Source: Pseudobdellovibrionaceae bacterium (lineage in GTDB: Bacteria > Bdellovibrionota > Bdellovibrionia > Bdellovibrionales > Bdellovibrionaceae). From it: 64,000 nucleotides of DNA. The notes below the pieces were generated by a model. It was not told the DNA's origin, did not search any database, and saw nothing but the letters and a program-made list of their open reading frames with translations. A program made the position numbers and the translations under genes. The stretch spans positions 248,001-312,000 of the forward strand of contig JADJYV010000002.1 of the NCBI GenBank assembly GCA_016719575.1, given 5' to 3'. Numbering within the stretch: position 1 is the stretch's first letter; each line of letters starts with the position of its first letter. Shown in pieces: positions 24,868-33,555 of this stretch.

Positions 24868-26039
24868 CTTGAGCTACTTTCTTTCAACTTGGACGCAAGG
24901 ATATTCAATTCGGAAATAGTTTTATCGTTGACTGGGCCAACCGTAAGATCGGCCAATGGATGTCTTCTTGGCCCACGAGGAGCTGAAAACCCATGACCAA
25001 CATCTGGAATGATGTTGAGATAGCAATCTTTCTTTCCAGCTTTATCACAAGCATCTTTCAAAGCTATCGCTTCGCTAACAGGCGTTTGCAAATCAAGTTT
25101 GCCAGTGAAAATATAAATGGGAGCATTGATGTTTGCAGTTTCTGAATAAAAATCTGAACGGTCACAAACTGCGCCGTAGAACGCCGAGTCCTTACACTTC
25201 TGAAGAATCGAATCTATTTTAGTTGATTCACGGAGGTATTTTTCAATATCTGCGTGACTTAATTGGTCACTGTTTTCCTTCCAGGGCCAAACAAACTCAG
25301 CATCATCGAGGAGAATAGGAGAAGGCCAAGACTTTGCGTCAGCTTTGGTGACGTAACCTCTGCCTTTTGGATCAATGTCAGTTTCAATGAAATGGTCCAT
25401 CGGCCTTTGAACCATCTGCCACTCAAGAATTTTTTTGATATTCTGTCCACTGTAACCAAGTAATATGTATCCAGCTATGGACGAATCTCTCTTAGCGTAG
25501 TCACTCGCAATTTGTGTACCTTCGGAATGCCCCAGAATATAGATTCTGTTAGAATCAACGGTTGGTTGTTTCTTGAGAAACGCAATACCTGCGGCAAGAT
25601 TGTCAATAAGGGCTGACCATGAAGTTTTCTTGTAAAGATTCTGATCATAAAAAAGTGCTTTAAGATCAAACCATCCTTTGTCATCCCATCGTGAGAAGAA
25701 TTCTATTCCTGGTTTTCCAAGAGCCAAGACATTAAAATTTTGCCCAACAAATGGTTCTGAAATTTGTTGAAAAAGACTATGTGGCTTTCCATCTTCTGTC
25801 AGCTTTGCAGGCATCATTTCTTCAGGGCCGTTTGGTCCAGAACCAGGAATAAGAATCACCGCAGGAGTTTTAGTTCCTACTTTAACATTTGCTTTAGTCC
25901 ATAGGGCGCGAGATTTCGACTTTCCAATTTGGATTTTCTCAGGCGAAGTATCGCCAAATGATTTTTGCGGAGTAAGTGCGAATAAGATGTAAACCAAAAA
26001 ACTACCGAAGACTAATTTAGTATAAGATAATTTAAACAT
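24864..26039 (-). CDS. Exported alpha/beta hydrolase
   Basis: 391 residues with an N-terminal signal or anchor (LVFGSFLVYILFALTPQKS). The alpha/beta-hydrolase triad is visible: oxyanion loop IPGSGPNG at about 64-71, nucleophile in GHSEG at 170-174, acid in FTGKLDLQTP at about 330, and His in PDVGHGFSAP at about 366. Dienelactone-hydrolase/prolyl-peptidase-like type. It heads the coupled gene set running down to 20675. Its start overlaps the tail of a truncated receiver-domain relic. Confidence 0.8.
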   Translation of the reverse strand: MFKLSYTKLVFGSFLVYILFALTPQKSFGDTSPEKIQIGKSKSRALWTKANVKVGTKTPAVILIPGSGPNGPEEMMPAKLTEDGKPHSLFQQISEPFVGQNFNVLALGKPGIEFFSRWDDKGWFDLKALFYDQNLYKKTSWSALIDNLAAGIAFLKKQPTVDSNRIYILGHSEGTQIASDYAKRDSSIAGYILLGYSGQNIKKILEWQMVQRPMDHFIETDIDPKGRGYVTKADAKSWPSPILLDDAEFVWPWKENSDQLSHADIEKYLRESTKIDSILQKCKDSAFYGAVCDRSDFYSETANINAPIYIFTGKLDLQTPVSEAIALKDACDKAGKKDCYLNIIPDVGHGFSAPRGPRRHPLADLTVGPVNDKTISELNILASKLKESSSR

Positions 26040-26195
26040 TAATGTCCTTCCCCAAAATCGTCCCAGACGACTTTGATAAAATTCTCAGTTCAGCGCCAAA
26101 AAACTCATCTTTACTCATAACATCCACGCCAACTTCAGAAGCGGCTCTAACAACACTAGGATCATCGAACGCGGACGTAAAGAGAACGGATCTAT
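26032..26195 (-). pseudogene. Response-regulator receiver C-terminal relic
   Basis: The minus strand reads RSVLFTSAFDDPSVVRAASE, then VGVDVMSKDEFFG and stops at 26032. This is the beta4-beta5 part of a receiver domain: the T-A pair, the AxxxG helix and the conserved K of MSKDEF. Everything upstream is replaced by the IS3-family element at 26196. No ATG in frame. Confidence 0.55.
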
Positions 26196-26244
26196 GGCGG
26201 TTCTCCCAAGATTCTGTGTGTCAAGCATCCTGAGTTAGGTGGCG

Positions 26245-27001
26245 TTAACTTGCTAACATAACTTCTCTCGCTTTTGCAAACTCTATTGGTGATTTCATTC
26301 CCAGTGCTGAATGGGGATTGAAATTATTGTATCTCCAGTGCCAGTTGTCGATCTTGGTTCTCGCGTCTTCCAGTGAAAAGAATACGTGTTCATTCAGGCA
26401 CTCGTCTCGAACCCGAGAGTTGAACGATTCAATGAGCTGATTCGGTTTTCTGACTTTTGTGAACTCGAGCTTGATGTTGTATTTGTCCGCCCAATCCAAC
26501 ATCGCCCTTGATGTGAACTCTGTTCCCTGATCTGTCCGAATAATCTTTGGATAGACGCCGCCGGCAAGGTGATCCAGGAACTTTGTGACATCGATTCCTC
26601 GAATGGAATGATCCACTAATATTCCTGGAGAAATTTTTGAACACTCGTCAACGACGGTCAGCGTTTTGAGTCGCCGACCATTCTCTAGATAATCGAACAT
26701 GAAATCAATGGCCCAGATTTGGTCTGGCTCTGTAGCTCTTGTTGGCGGTAGCCTTTGATGCGAACCAAGTTTTTTTTCGTTTTCTCCTCTCAATCTGAAG
26801 GTCAAGGTCTGTGTAGATCCTGTGAGATCTTTTATGATTTACCTCCGGCATCTCGTTCTTCAAAAGAACAAACAGTCTTGGATGTCCGAAGCGTTTATTT
26901 TCGCCGGCTAATTCAAAAGCTTGTCGCGAACCGGACCATCTTTGCTCGGCTGAACTGTATAGGTAAATGTCGAAAGGCTTAGGCCCAAGAGACGACAACA
27001 T
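26245..27001 (-). pseudogene. IS3 orfB transposase, frameshifted
   Basis: Two frames together make the usual orfB. The first (27001-26705) carries NKRFGHPRLFVLLKNE, then HKRSHRIYTDLDLQIERRKR. The second (26805-26245) carries PDQIWAIDFMFDYLENGRRL with the first catalytic Asp, then KIIRTDQGTEFTS (second Asp) and QLIESFNSRVRDECLNEH (Glu). The DDE triad is complete but split by a shift near 26760, so no full enzyme is made without slippage at an unusual position. Confidence 0.85.
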
Positions 27002-27065
27002 CGGGCCTTTGTTGTCTTGTCCTTGTCGACAAGATACAGAGCCTCTGTTCTTCGAGTTTTGGGCC

Positions 27066-27329
27066 TTACCACTTTTTTGAGTTCACATCCTTTAGCATCA
27101 CGATATCGAGACTCAGATCTGCGACCAAACGTTTTAGTTTGGTATTTTCGGACTCGAGTTCCTTGAGCCTTCTGGCATCAGCTACATCCATGCCGCTGAA
27201 TTTTTTCTTCCAATGATAGAGAGTCTGTTGGGTCACTCCAAGCTCCCGGGAAAGTTCCTTGGCGGGCATCCCTGCTTCGAGTTTTTTGACGGCTCCAATA
27301 ATCTGGTCATCCGTGAATCTTTTCTTCAT
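27066..27329 (-). CDS. IS3 orfA (transposase HTH subunit)
   Basis: 87 residues. KRFTDDQIIGAVKKLEAGMP followed by LGVTQQTLYHWKKKFSGM is the orfA HTH, then a leucine zipper ELESENTKLKRLVADLSLDI. In active elements it is fused to orfB by programmed -1 frameshifting. Begins 86 bases inside the element. Confidence 0.9.
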   Translation of the reverse strand: MKKRFTDDQIIGAVKKLEAGMPAKELSRELGVTQQTLYHWKKKFSGMDVADARRLKELESENTKLKRLVADLSLDIVMLKDVNSKKW

Positions 27330-27416
27330 CTAGTGCTCCTTCTCCGGCTTCTGGCCGGGGTTTTGGCACACCATGACTCAAGATGCAAGACTTACAGTTT
27401 TAGGGGAGAACCGCCG

Positions 27417-27647
27417 GATAACTACGAGAATGTTGGCTTCATTTTTATGATTAACAATAATCAAACATCAATTTGGGATAAATATCTCACTGATGTTGTG
27501 CATAGTGATCCGAACTATTTACTCGACAGCTCAAAATCAAACCCCGTATTGCCAGAGTTGAAAGAATTTAAACATTTCAGTTCTATTCATCAGAAGGATA
27601 ATATTAAAATTACTATTTTTCATTTTGTTTTTGATAATAAATTTTAA
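27417..27647 (+). pseudogene. C-terminal gene remnant beside the IS
   Basis: An open frame runs from the element edge: DNYENVGFIFMINNNQTSIW, then DKYLTDVVHSDPNYLLDSSK to FHFVFDNKF. It could start at ATG 27447, but there is no ribosome-binding site, so it is best read as the end of a gene cut by the insertion. Not recognised. Confidence 0.35.
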
Positions 27648-27718
27648 ACTAAACTTTTTTAAAGAACTCAGTATTGGCTCCAAGGGCACCCTAATGATGA
27701 CAATCCCATAGGGTTTCA

Positions 27719-28213
27719 TTACCTATAATTAATAATTTTGATGACTTTTATTCCCTTCTCTGCTGGAGGGGGCGGAGGATCTTGCTGATTGTGTTTATCA
27801 AACTCTTCATCGCTCATATGGAAAAAATAGACATCTTGATTCATTTCTTTATTTCTTTGTTGAATTCTGCGTTTTCTCTCTTCAAGTGGAACTCCCAAGT
27901 GAAAAATTTCTATTTCAGCACCAACTGATTCTGCGATTTGCTTAAGCCAAGGTCGGCTGGATATTCCACCTCCAAAATCAAATACAACCGAAGTTCCTTC
28001 TTTCAAGTGCTGGATGGCTTTTGAAGACATCAAATCTAAAGCCTGCTGAAAATAGACCATATAATCTTCATAACTTTGGATTGGCTGATTAAAGTCTTTA
28101 ATTGTTTTATCTAAAGAAAAAAAATACGCTGGTTTTTCCTTAGAAATTTTTAAAGCATAAGTTGTTTTTCCTGAGCCGTTTCCACCGGTCATAGCATAAA
28201 TAACTGGTTTCAT
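27719..28213 (-). CDS. Small AAA/kinase-like P-loop ATPase
   Basis: 164 residues. Walker A is GGNGSGKTT near residue 10, followed by a SLDKTIKDFNQP segment and SVVFDFGGGISSRPW (Walker-B-like strand). VPLEERKRRIQQRNKE is a basic LID-type helix. It looks like the zeta-toxin/AAA_33 kinase group that phosphorylates small molecules. One base separates it from the arylamine N-acetyltransferase gene on the same strand, suggesting joint action on a small amine or drug (inference). Confidence 0.75.
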   Translation of the reverse strand: MKPVIYAMTGGNGSGKTTYALKISKEKPAYFFSLDKTIKDFNQPIQSYEDYMVYFQQALDLMSSKAIQHLKEGTSVVFDFGGGISSRPWLKQIAESVGAEIEIFHLGVPLEERKRRIQQRNKEMNQDVYFFHMSDEEFDKHNQQDPPPPPAEKGIKVIKIINYR

Positions 28214-29026
28214 TTATACCTCGAAAAGTTTTGGCGCGCCGTTGTCGTGAAGTAAATTTAAAGTCAACTCTAATGGGTATTGAGGAATCATCAGTTCATT
28301 ATTGAAGACTGATTTAAGTTCAGAGTAATTTTGAATTTGGCGAACAGTATGTTCAACACCATTTATTTTATAAAAACTATTATTCCAAACTCCTAGCGAA
28401 TGAGTATCAAAAACTCGATGAACACATAGGGTGGTCATGAACATTGCAGATTTTTCGAAAGTTTTTTGAATACCAACCTCTAGATCTTGTTCTGTAAAGG
28501 TTAATGATGAAGACTCAAACTTCCGAATTATTTTTCCGTTCCTCCATATTTCAAGACTATAATTTTCTAAATCGGGCTTTGGTGAGAAGACGAATCGTTG
28601 ATTTCCAAGATCCTGACTAAAAGACTCTGATGGATGAATTCGAAAAGGTCCTGAAAATGATGACATGATACCGACATCAACAAAGTAATTCGACCCTTCA
28701 ATGTTTACTCGAAGGCTCAGATGAGAAAGAATACCGTCTTTGCAAATTCCAACAAGTTCAGATTTGAATCCAATGTAATTTAAAATGTGGTTAAGATAAA
28801 TATTCTGAGAAAAACAAGTGCCGCCATATGTTTTTTCACTAATTCCCGAAACAAATTCTTCAAGATTTGGAATTGATGGCCCCGTATTATGAAACCGAAT
28901 AATTTTTGAGATATTTTCATAAGGAATCTTCAATAAATGGCGTTTTATAAATGCTGCTAATAATGTCACGCTCGGAGGATTCTTCTGAATATCGAGAAGT
29001 TTTAAATATTTCTCCTCATTAGTCAT
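28214..29026 (-). CDS. Arylamine N-acetyltransferase
   Basis: 270 residues from the ATG at 29026, preceded by GGAGGACC. The Cys-His-Asp triad is present: C71 in YGGTCFSQN, H102 in ILSHLSLRV and D117 in YFVDVGIM. IPYENIS is the usual N-terminal motif. The enzyme moves acetyl from acetyl-CoA to aromatic amines and hydrazines. At position 66-70 the family's RGG is KTYGG here, a mild deviation. Cotranscribed with the P-loop ATPase. Confidence 0.9.
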   Translation of the reverse strand: MTNEEKYLKLLDIQKNPPSVTLLAAFIKRHLLKIPYENISKIIRFHNTGPSIPNLEEFVSGISEKTYGGTCFSQNIYLNHILNYIGFKSELVGICKDGILSHLSLRVNIEGSNYFVDVGIMSSFSGPFRIHPSESFSQDLGNQRFVFSPKPDLENYSLEIWRNGKIIRKFESSSLTFTEQDLEVGIQKTFEKSAMFMTTLCVHRVFDTHSLGVWNNSFYKINGVEHTVRQIQNYSELKSVFNNELMIPQYPLELTLNLLHDNGAPKLFEV

Positions 29027-29138
29027 TATTGGTCCTCCTACAGATAGAAAATACAATTAAATTAATTCGACAAAACCCTCAAATAACCACAAGCTTTGAT
29101 ACGACATAAACCGCAAAGGTCATCAGTTTTTTAGTTAG

Positions 29139-29687
29139 CTATAAAATCAACTGGTAATAAAGTTCGTCGTGAAACTCGCCGTCAATGAAGGCCATGTCCT
29201 TTAATCGACCGACCTTCTCAAAACCACATTTCTCATATAGCTTAATTCCTGGCTGATTGAAAGCACGAACCGTAAGTTCAAGCCGATGAATGCCCATAGT
29301 TTTAGCCGATTCGATGGCATAGTTGAGCATCGCCTTTCCCAAGCCAGCACCACAGAATTCTTGATTGATTCCCATTCCAATGTGCGCAGAGTGCTTTAAA
29401 AATTCTCCGACTTTACCAAAACAGCCTAGATTGCCAATGATCCTATCCCGTTCAAAAGCTGAAATCATGAACTGGTTTTGTGAATCAGCGAAGCTTTGTA
29501 GAATCTCAGCTTCTTTATCAACTGGAAAATTGTCAAAGTGCCCCGATGGATGATTCATATTGCGATATGACTCTCGAAAAACAACCTGTAAGTGAGCAAG
29601 GAGCTGAGCAGCATCCTTTGGCTCTGGCGACTTTAAATTGATAGTTAGACCATTTTTCAGAGAAATGGTTTTTTTATTAATCAACAT
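29139..29687 (-). CDS. GNAT acetyltransferase (RimJ/phosphinothricin type)
   Basis: 182 residues from ATG 29687 with AGAGG upstream. GNAT motif A reads IGMGINQEFCGAGLGKAMLN, with the loop C-G-A-G-L-G, and motif B includes LELTVRAFNQPGIKLYEKCG with the classic N-x-x-x-x-x-LYE-x-x-GF. This is the form typical of RimI/RimJ-like N-acetyltransferases acting on small molecules or protein N-termini. Single gene. Confidence 0.88.
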   Translation of the reverse strand: MLINKKTISLKNGLTINLKSPEPKDAAQLLAHLQVVFRESYRNMNHPSGHFDNFPVDKEAEILQSFADSQNQFMISAFERDRIIGNLGCFGKVGEFLKHSAHIGMGINQEFCGAGLGKAMLNYAIESAKTMGIHRLELTVRAFNQPGIKLYEKCGFEKVGRLKDMAFIDGEFHDELYYQLIL

Positions 29688-29788
29688 GGTAACCTCTAAG
29701 AGAAATGCTAACAGCCTCTCCAATTCTGTTCAACACCAAATGGTCTAAAGCTCAGTGGGGCCGAGATCAATCAGCTCAAAATTAATGA

Positions 29789-30059
29789 TTAAAAATGTGC
29801 AAAAATTTTCCTATTATTGACATCAATCTTTATTTTTCTGCCAAAGGGTAAACAAATCTGTGGGGCTGTATGGCCAAAATCCATATTTTGAACTATTGGA
29901 ATATCGCGATTGTAGGTTCTTACAATATCTAAAATCGTTTTTCGCTGATTTTCTTTGTATTTAATTTTCATCTCATCGCTTTGCTGATTATTAAATTTCC
30001 AAGCTTTAGGCCGTCCGACCAATAATCCATTTATATTTTTAAGAATCTCGCGTTCGCCT
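29789..30059 (-). pseudogene. S66 LD-carboxypeptidase, C-terminal remnant
   Basis: The minus strand encodes ILKNINGLLVGRP, then TYNRDIPIVQNMDFGHTAPQ and ICLPFGRKIKIDV, the closing part of peptidase family S66 (LdcA/MccF-like): gLlvGRp, then N-x-DFGHT-P and lP-G. The catalytic His of S66 lies in this GHT motif, but the Ser and Glu parts are missing because the reading frame is cut at 30060 by the 67-bp palindrome. A stop-free run through the palindrome to 30154 is accidental. Confidence 0.7.
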
Positions 30060-30061
30060 AG

Positions 30062-30128
30062 TGACCTGGCCGGCTTAAATTGGTCCAGATTAACATTGAA
30101 TCTGGACCAATTTAAGCCGGCCAGGTCA
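30062..30128. repeat. 67-bp perfect palindrome built from an IS end
   Basis: Arms of 30 bases (30062-30091 and 30099-30128) are exact inverted copies around the 7-base spacer AACATTG. The arm starts TGACCTGGCCGGCTTAAA. The right arm plus the spacer and seven further bases are identical to the outer end of the IS3-family element at 59391-59428. It truncates the S66 gene. It may be a miniature element or a rearranged double end. Confidence 0.9.
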
Positions 30129-30196
30129 CTCTTAAACTCACCCAACCCTTTCAAGGGAAGAAGGCGAGCGTCATTTTAATACCCGGAAAAAACTGA

Positions 30197-31381
30197 TTAG
30201 GGCGCGGTTACGACCAAGCGTCTTTGCCCAGAAGCATCGGTGTAAGCTCGAATTGGGGTGAGCGTTTGCCCTCTTGCCAAAATAACTTCCGCATAGTCGC
30301 GTGTATGAGGGCCGCGATCAACGTAACCAGCACGCAAGCCAGCCGGGGCTTCAACTTCGATGATGATACCCTGTCCCCTCAACTCCTTTCGATTCCACGA
30401 TAAAACAAAATTCTGATCGAGTGATGTGAATGTGTAAGCACTGTCCGACAGCTTTTCGACTTGGGCGTTTGCATCAGCAGTTAGTCGCGTCCATGTCTCA
30501 AGACTGTAGGGATCAGACGATGCACGATATAGCCGAACAGGCACCGGTATGCGACCTCGCTGGATAGCCGCATCTAAATCGCCGACCATCTCTTGAAGTC
30601 GTTCTGTAGAAAGTGAAGAACTTCTGCTACGTCCGTTACCGCGAAGAAACGGCAAGATATCTCGATATGCTGGCCCTGAGATTAAATCCAAAGCTGTTCT
30701 TGCGTTCGACGACAAACCCGCAAGCCATTCGTGAAAGGCCTCTTGTCCCCAAGCTGCTCGTCCCTCGAATGTCGTTAGATCATAGTTTGTAAGATGCTGA
30801 AGGCTGACACGCGAAGTTCGCAATCTAAAAACGCTTTGTAAAACCGAGCCGATTTGATTGGCGACAGCGACTTCATTTTTCGACTGTTGAATTTCGATTT
30901 CAATTTCAAGATGGCCCTGAGCCATCGGAATATGTCTCGCGTAGTCTGGCGGATGGACTCGCGCCGTACAGACACCTGGGATTTCAAAAATGTTTTCGCC
31001 TTTGCTTGCAACGGTCCAATTGTGACCGTATAGCGAGTTCACTTGTCTGACGAGTTGATTGAAGAAAGCGAGTCCCTGTTCATTGCTATCAACTCGCATC
31101 GCGAGAACGAAGAGGTCCTTTGCATTTTCACCACGACCCCACGAATCGACGGGAGCAAGAACGACCGATCTTTTCTGGCCTTTGAAAACTGAAGATTCGA
31201 TGACCAACCCATTCTTACCAATAAGCGGTATAACTGACTGCAAAGGCCTGGACGGCAAAGTAGTCGGTCGCGCCAGGAACAACTCCTCGCACTTTAAGCC
31301 AGCCGCCCAAACCGGTAGCGCAGCTGTCAAAACAATAGACAGCCAAATCATGTGTATTGGTCTTAAAACCGCATTTATCAT
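30197..31381 (-). CDS. Secreted ADP-ribosyltransferase-like protein
   Basis: 394 residues from ATG 31381 (AGAGGA upstream). A signal peptide (MINAVLRPIHMIWLSIVLTA) leads to a ~190-residue N-terminal region. The C-terminal ~150 residues fit the R-S-E class of ADP-ribosyltransferases: PVRLYRASSDP (Arg), SAYTFTSLDQNF (S-T-S-like), IIIEVEAPAGLRAGYVD and RDYAEVILARGQTLTPI (E-x-E region, here Y-A-E). That single Y at the first position could change target choice from Arg to another residue. It may act outside the cell or on prey. An exact copy of its upstream region also precedes the gene at 36978. Confidence 0.6.
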   Translation of the reverse strand: MINAVLRPIHMIWLSIVLTAALPVWAAGLKCEELFLARPTTLPSRPLQSVIPLIGKNGLVIESSVFKGQKRSVVLAPVDSWGRGENAKDLFVLAMRVDSNEQGLAFFNQLVRQVNSLYGHNWTVASKGENIFEIPGVCTARVHPPDYARHIPMAQGHLEIEIEIQQSKNEVAVANQIGSVLQSVFRLRTSRVSLQHLTNYDLTTFEGRAAWGQEAFHEWLAGLSSNARTALDLISGPAYRDILPFLRGNGRSRSSSLSTERLQEMVGDLDAAIQRGRIPVPVRLYRASSDPYSLETWTRLTADANAQVEKLSDSAYTFTSLDQNFVLSWNRKELRGQGIIIEVEAPAGLRAGYVDRGPHTRDYAEVILARGQTLTPIRAYTDASGQRRLVVTAP

Positions 31382-31445
31382 CAAAGAATCCTCTGCCAAT
31401 TAGATAATGCAAGCGATGGCCCCGAAACGCGGGAAAGCACGCGCA

Positions 31446-31776
31446 CGTGCCGTCAACCTGCCGTCAGAAATCCGCCAAAAACCGTGATTCGATGTGATGA
31501 AGAGTGATGTTGAAGACGAGCCGAAGGAGCGATCCCCTCGAAGCCTTTGGTTTTCGAAGAATATATTAAAGGTGACTGACGAAAATGTCATTTGTGGCAA
31601 TCCTCACCTACTTGAATACAACCTGTTGGCAGAAAAATTTTAATGGAATTGGGGGAATTAGAACTTAAACCAATCCATATTAAAACAATAAGTCTCCTCT
31701 GAGGGGGAGGGCTTCATAATTTTTATAACTTCTTCGATGACCTTAGGGAGCAGTTTTCGAATTTCCTCAGCTGCTT
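31446..31776. repeat. 331-bp direct repeat, copy 1
   Basis: Identical, base for base as far as I can read, to 38318-38648 (offset 6872). It covers the 212-bp intergenic region upstream of the ADP-ribosyltransferase-like gene and the last 119 bases of the TIGR02147 gene, so this is the source copy. Confidence 0.92.
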
Positions 31777-32458
31777 GTCGCGATAACGACATCGGACACG
31801 TATAATACAAATTGTTTTCGTTATATTGTTCCATGGACTGAAAACCTTTCAGTCGCCAGTTTTGGTGGTGTTTACCGACGAAGGGAGAATCCGAATCAAC
31901 GTGAATATACTGATGGCCGTAGGAAAGCTTTCCGCCTTCTCTTCGGCAAAGATTGTGCTCCAACAAAAACTCAAGAACCTTCGCGGCGACCGCAGGTGTT
32001 ATATTCAATCGCTCCGCAATCGTCGTGGCATCATGAAAGCGATCCAGCGCACTTAAGTTGCGAATGCCCGTGTAAATCCAACTAGAATAATAGATGGCCT
32101 TTTCCTGATCTACCAGCTCTGTGTCCTTCTTCACTCGGCGGGAAATTTTCTTTGCTTGCTCCTGTTGTTCTTTGATTCGCTTGATGAGGTGCTGCTTTAA
32201 GTTCTGGGTGCCTGCGCGACCATAATCGGCAAGCAGGAAAAAGAATTCGCTTTCTTTTTCATTGAGCCGAAGGTAACCGCAGGCTTCGTGGGCCTGCTCT
32301 TGCGAGAGGTGCTTATCTCCCTTCAGAATCAGGCTGATCATGGTGGAGCTGACTCCCATCGCATCTGCCAAACGCTTTTTAAGCCCACGGAGCTGTTGGT
32401 GCTCAATCCAAGCACTTATAAACTCTCGGTAATCCTGAAAATCATAGATTGAAATCAT
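31658..32458 (-). CDS. TIGR02147-family regulator
   Basis: 266 residues. Family landmarks in order: FQDYREFISAWIEHQ, MGVSSTMISLILKGDKHLSQ (HTH), FFFLLADYGRAGTQNLKQHL, YYSSWIYTGIRNLSALDRF, then LNITPAVAAKVLEFLLEHNL and GKHHQNWRLKGFQSMEQ, ending SPSEETYCFNMDWFKF. It is a close relative of the 18145 protein. It is divergent from the 32595-34947 exported-protein operon and upstream of the ADP-ribosyltransferase gene, both plausible targets. The 3' end is duplicated at 38530-38648. Confidence 0.88.
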   Translation of the reverse strand: MISIYDFQDYREFISAWIEHQQLRGLKKRLADAMGVSSTMISLILKGDKHLSQEQAHEACGYLRLNEKESEFFFLLADYGRAGTQNLKQHLIKRIKEQQEQAKKISRRVKKDTELVDQEKAIYYSSWIYTGIRNLSALDRFHDATTIAERLNITPAVAAKVLEFLLEHNLCRREGGKLSYGHQYIHVDSDSPFVGKHHQNWRLKGFQSMEQYNENNLYYTCPMSLSRQAAEEIRKLLPKVIEEVIKIMKPSPSEETYCFNMDWFKF

Positions 32459-32594
32459 CCTGACTTAACTTTACTACGGGTAAATTTAGATCGTTACTTT
32501 TTACTATATAAATCTATAAGTCCCAGATCATGGTCTGTATATTGGCCTCATCAACAAACGGTCTACAAAGACCCAAACACATAGGAGAACGAAA

Positions 32595-32942
32595 ATGAAA
32601 ATGACATTCTTAGTAACAGTGATGATGGTGGCCACCTCCCTGACCGCAAAGGCACAAACAATTTGCGCGGTCATGGCGGAAGAAAAACCTAGTGAATACA
32701 CGAAGCTTGTGGCTTCCAAAATCTTGGACGGATCAGAAAATAGCCAAGTGATCTATCAGGATGGAGCTATCACCTACGCTGCTACTCAAAAAAATACTGG
32801 AGACTTGAGTTTGATGATTTACGACTTGTCTAAAACAAAAATTTACAATGCTGCTGTCTCTCAAAAGACGCAATATCTGGTATTATTTTCGCCTGACCTC
32901 CATACAACCTTCACATGCTCTGAACTTGTGACAGGAAAATAA
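32595..32942 (+). CDS. Small exported protein
   Basis: 115 residues with signal peptide MKMTFLVTVMMVATSLTAKA and TAGGAGAAC upstream. Two cysteines (TICAVMAEE and FTCSELVTGK) lie at the two ends of the mature protein. First gene of a plus-strand operon with an outer-membrane protein and a lipoprotein; 11 bases to the next start. Unknown function. Confidence 0.6.
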   Translation: MKMTFLVTVMMVATSLTAKAQTICAVMAEEKPSEYTKLVASKILDGSENSQVIYQDGAITYAATQKNTGDLSLMIYDLSKTKIYNAAVSQKTQYLVLFSPDLHTTFTCSELVTGK

Positions 32943-32953
32943 AGGAGAATCCT

Positions 32954-33541
32954 ATGAAGCACCTAGTGATTGCCCTTCTGATGTGTCTGAGTCTTCCCTC
33001 GTGGGGACTCGATAGCTCCAATAGTACATTGCAAGTTGCTTCGAGTATTCGCGGCCTCAATGGCCTTGTGGGAGTGAATTATGAAAAGATGTTCACTGAA
33101 AACCACGCTCTTCAAGCGGGCGTCGGTGTTGACATCATCGGTTCCGTTGTAAGTCTCGGTTATCGGTACTTTGACCGCGCCGTGACCAAGCAACAAACTG
33201 GCACATTCTTGGACAAATGTTTCTTCCTCTTTGAATGCGATGTTCATCCTTATGTGGGAGCCTCCATTCAATATGCACCGCCGACTCGCATTACTGCGGA
33301 ATCTGAAAACGCAAGGAGCTCTTACGATACCAATGACCGCTACTTGGCCATTGCGAATTTGGGCTTCCGCGATGTCTTTACGAACAAGGTCATCCTGGAT
33401 GTGAATATCGCCTACAAGACGCCTCTCAACAAAAGCCTTCTGACCAACACGGAGGGCCCTGATGTTGAGAACCAAAAGGAAATGATTCACTCATTTGAAA
33501 AAGGCCTGGGACTCGGGATATCTATTGGGTACATATTTTGA
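32954..33541 (+). CDS. Outer-membrane beta-barrel-like protein
   Basis: 195 residues with signal peptide MKHLVIALLMCLSLPSWG and AAAGGAGAA upstream. The mature protein shows alternating hydrophobic strands (LNGLVGVNYEKMF, HALQAGVGVDIIGSVVSLGY, HPYVGASIQYAPP, LGLGISIGYIF) and ends with an aromatic Phe, as outer-membrane barrels do. A CFFLFEC loop could hold a disulphide. Its stop overlaps the leader of the downstream lipoprotein gene. Probably an 8-stranded barrel partner of that lipoprotein (inference). Confidence 0.65.
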   Translation: MKHLVIALLMCLSLPSWGLDSSNSTLQVASSIRGLNGLVGVNYEKMFTENHALQAGVGVDIIGSVVSLGYRYFDRAVTKQQTGTFLDKCFFLFECDVHPYVGASIQYAPPTRITAESENARSSYDTNDRYLAIANLGFRDVFTNKVILDVNIAYKTPLNKSLLTNTEGPDVENQKEMIHSFEKGLGLGISIGYIF

Positions 33542-33555
33542 GAAGGATTTGGTTT

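Larger units (their letters stand above)
26196..27415 (-). mobile_element. IS3-family insertion sequence (1.22 kb)
   Basis: Terminal inverted repeats begin GGCGGTTCTCCC at 26196 and end GGGAGAACCGCC at 27415, with similarity extending about 40 bases inward on both sides. Between them lie orfA (27066-27329) and a frameshifted orfB (26245-27001) on the minus strand. The flanks do not show a clear target duplication and belong to two unrelated relics, so DNA was probably lost on one side. Copies appear inactive. Confidence 0.85.

Noticed and set aside
26042..26233. Plus frame antisense to the receiver relic
   Set aside because: The minus strand gives a clear receiver-domain sequence; the plus frame is its shadow.
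31400..31600. Minus frame inside the duplicated region, present in both copies
   Set aside because: It only exists in two copies because the DNA is duplicated; no independent sign of coding, and it starts with TTG lacking a binding site.
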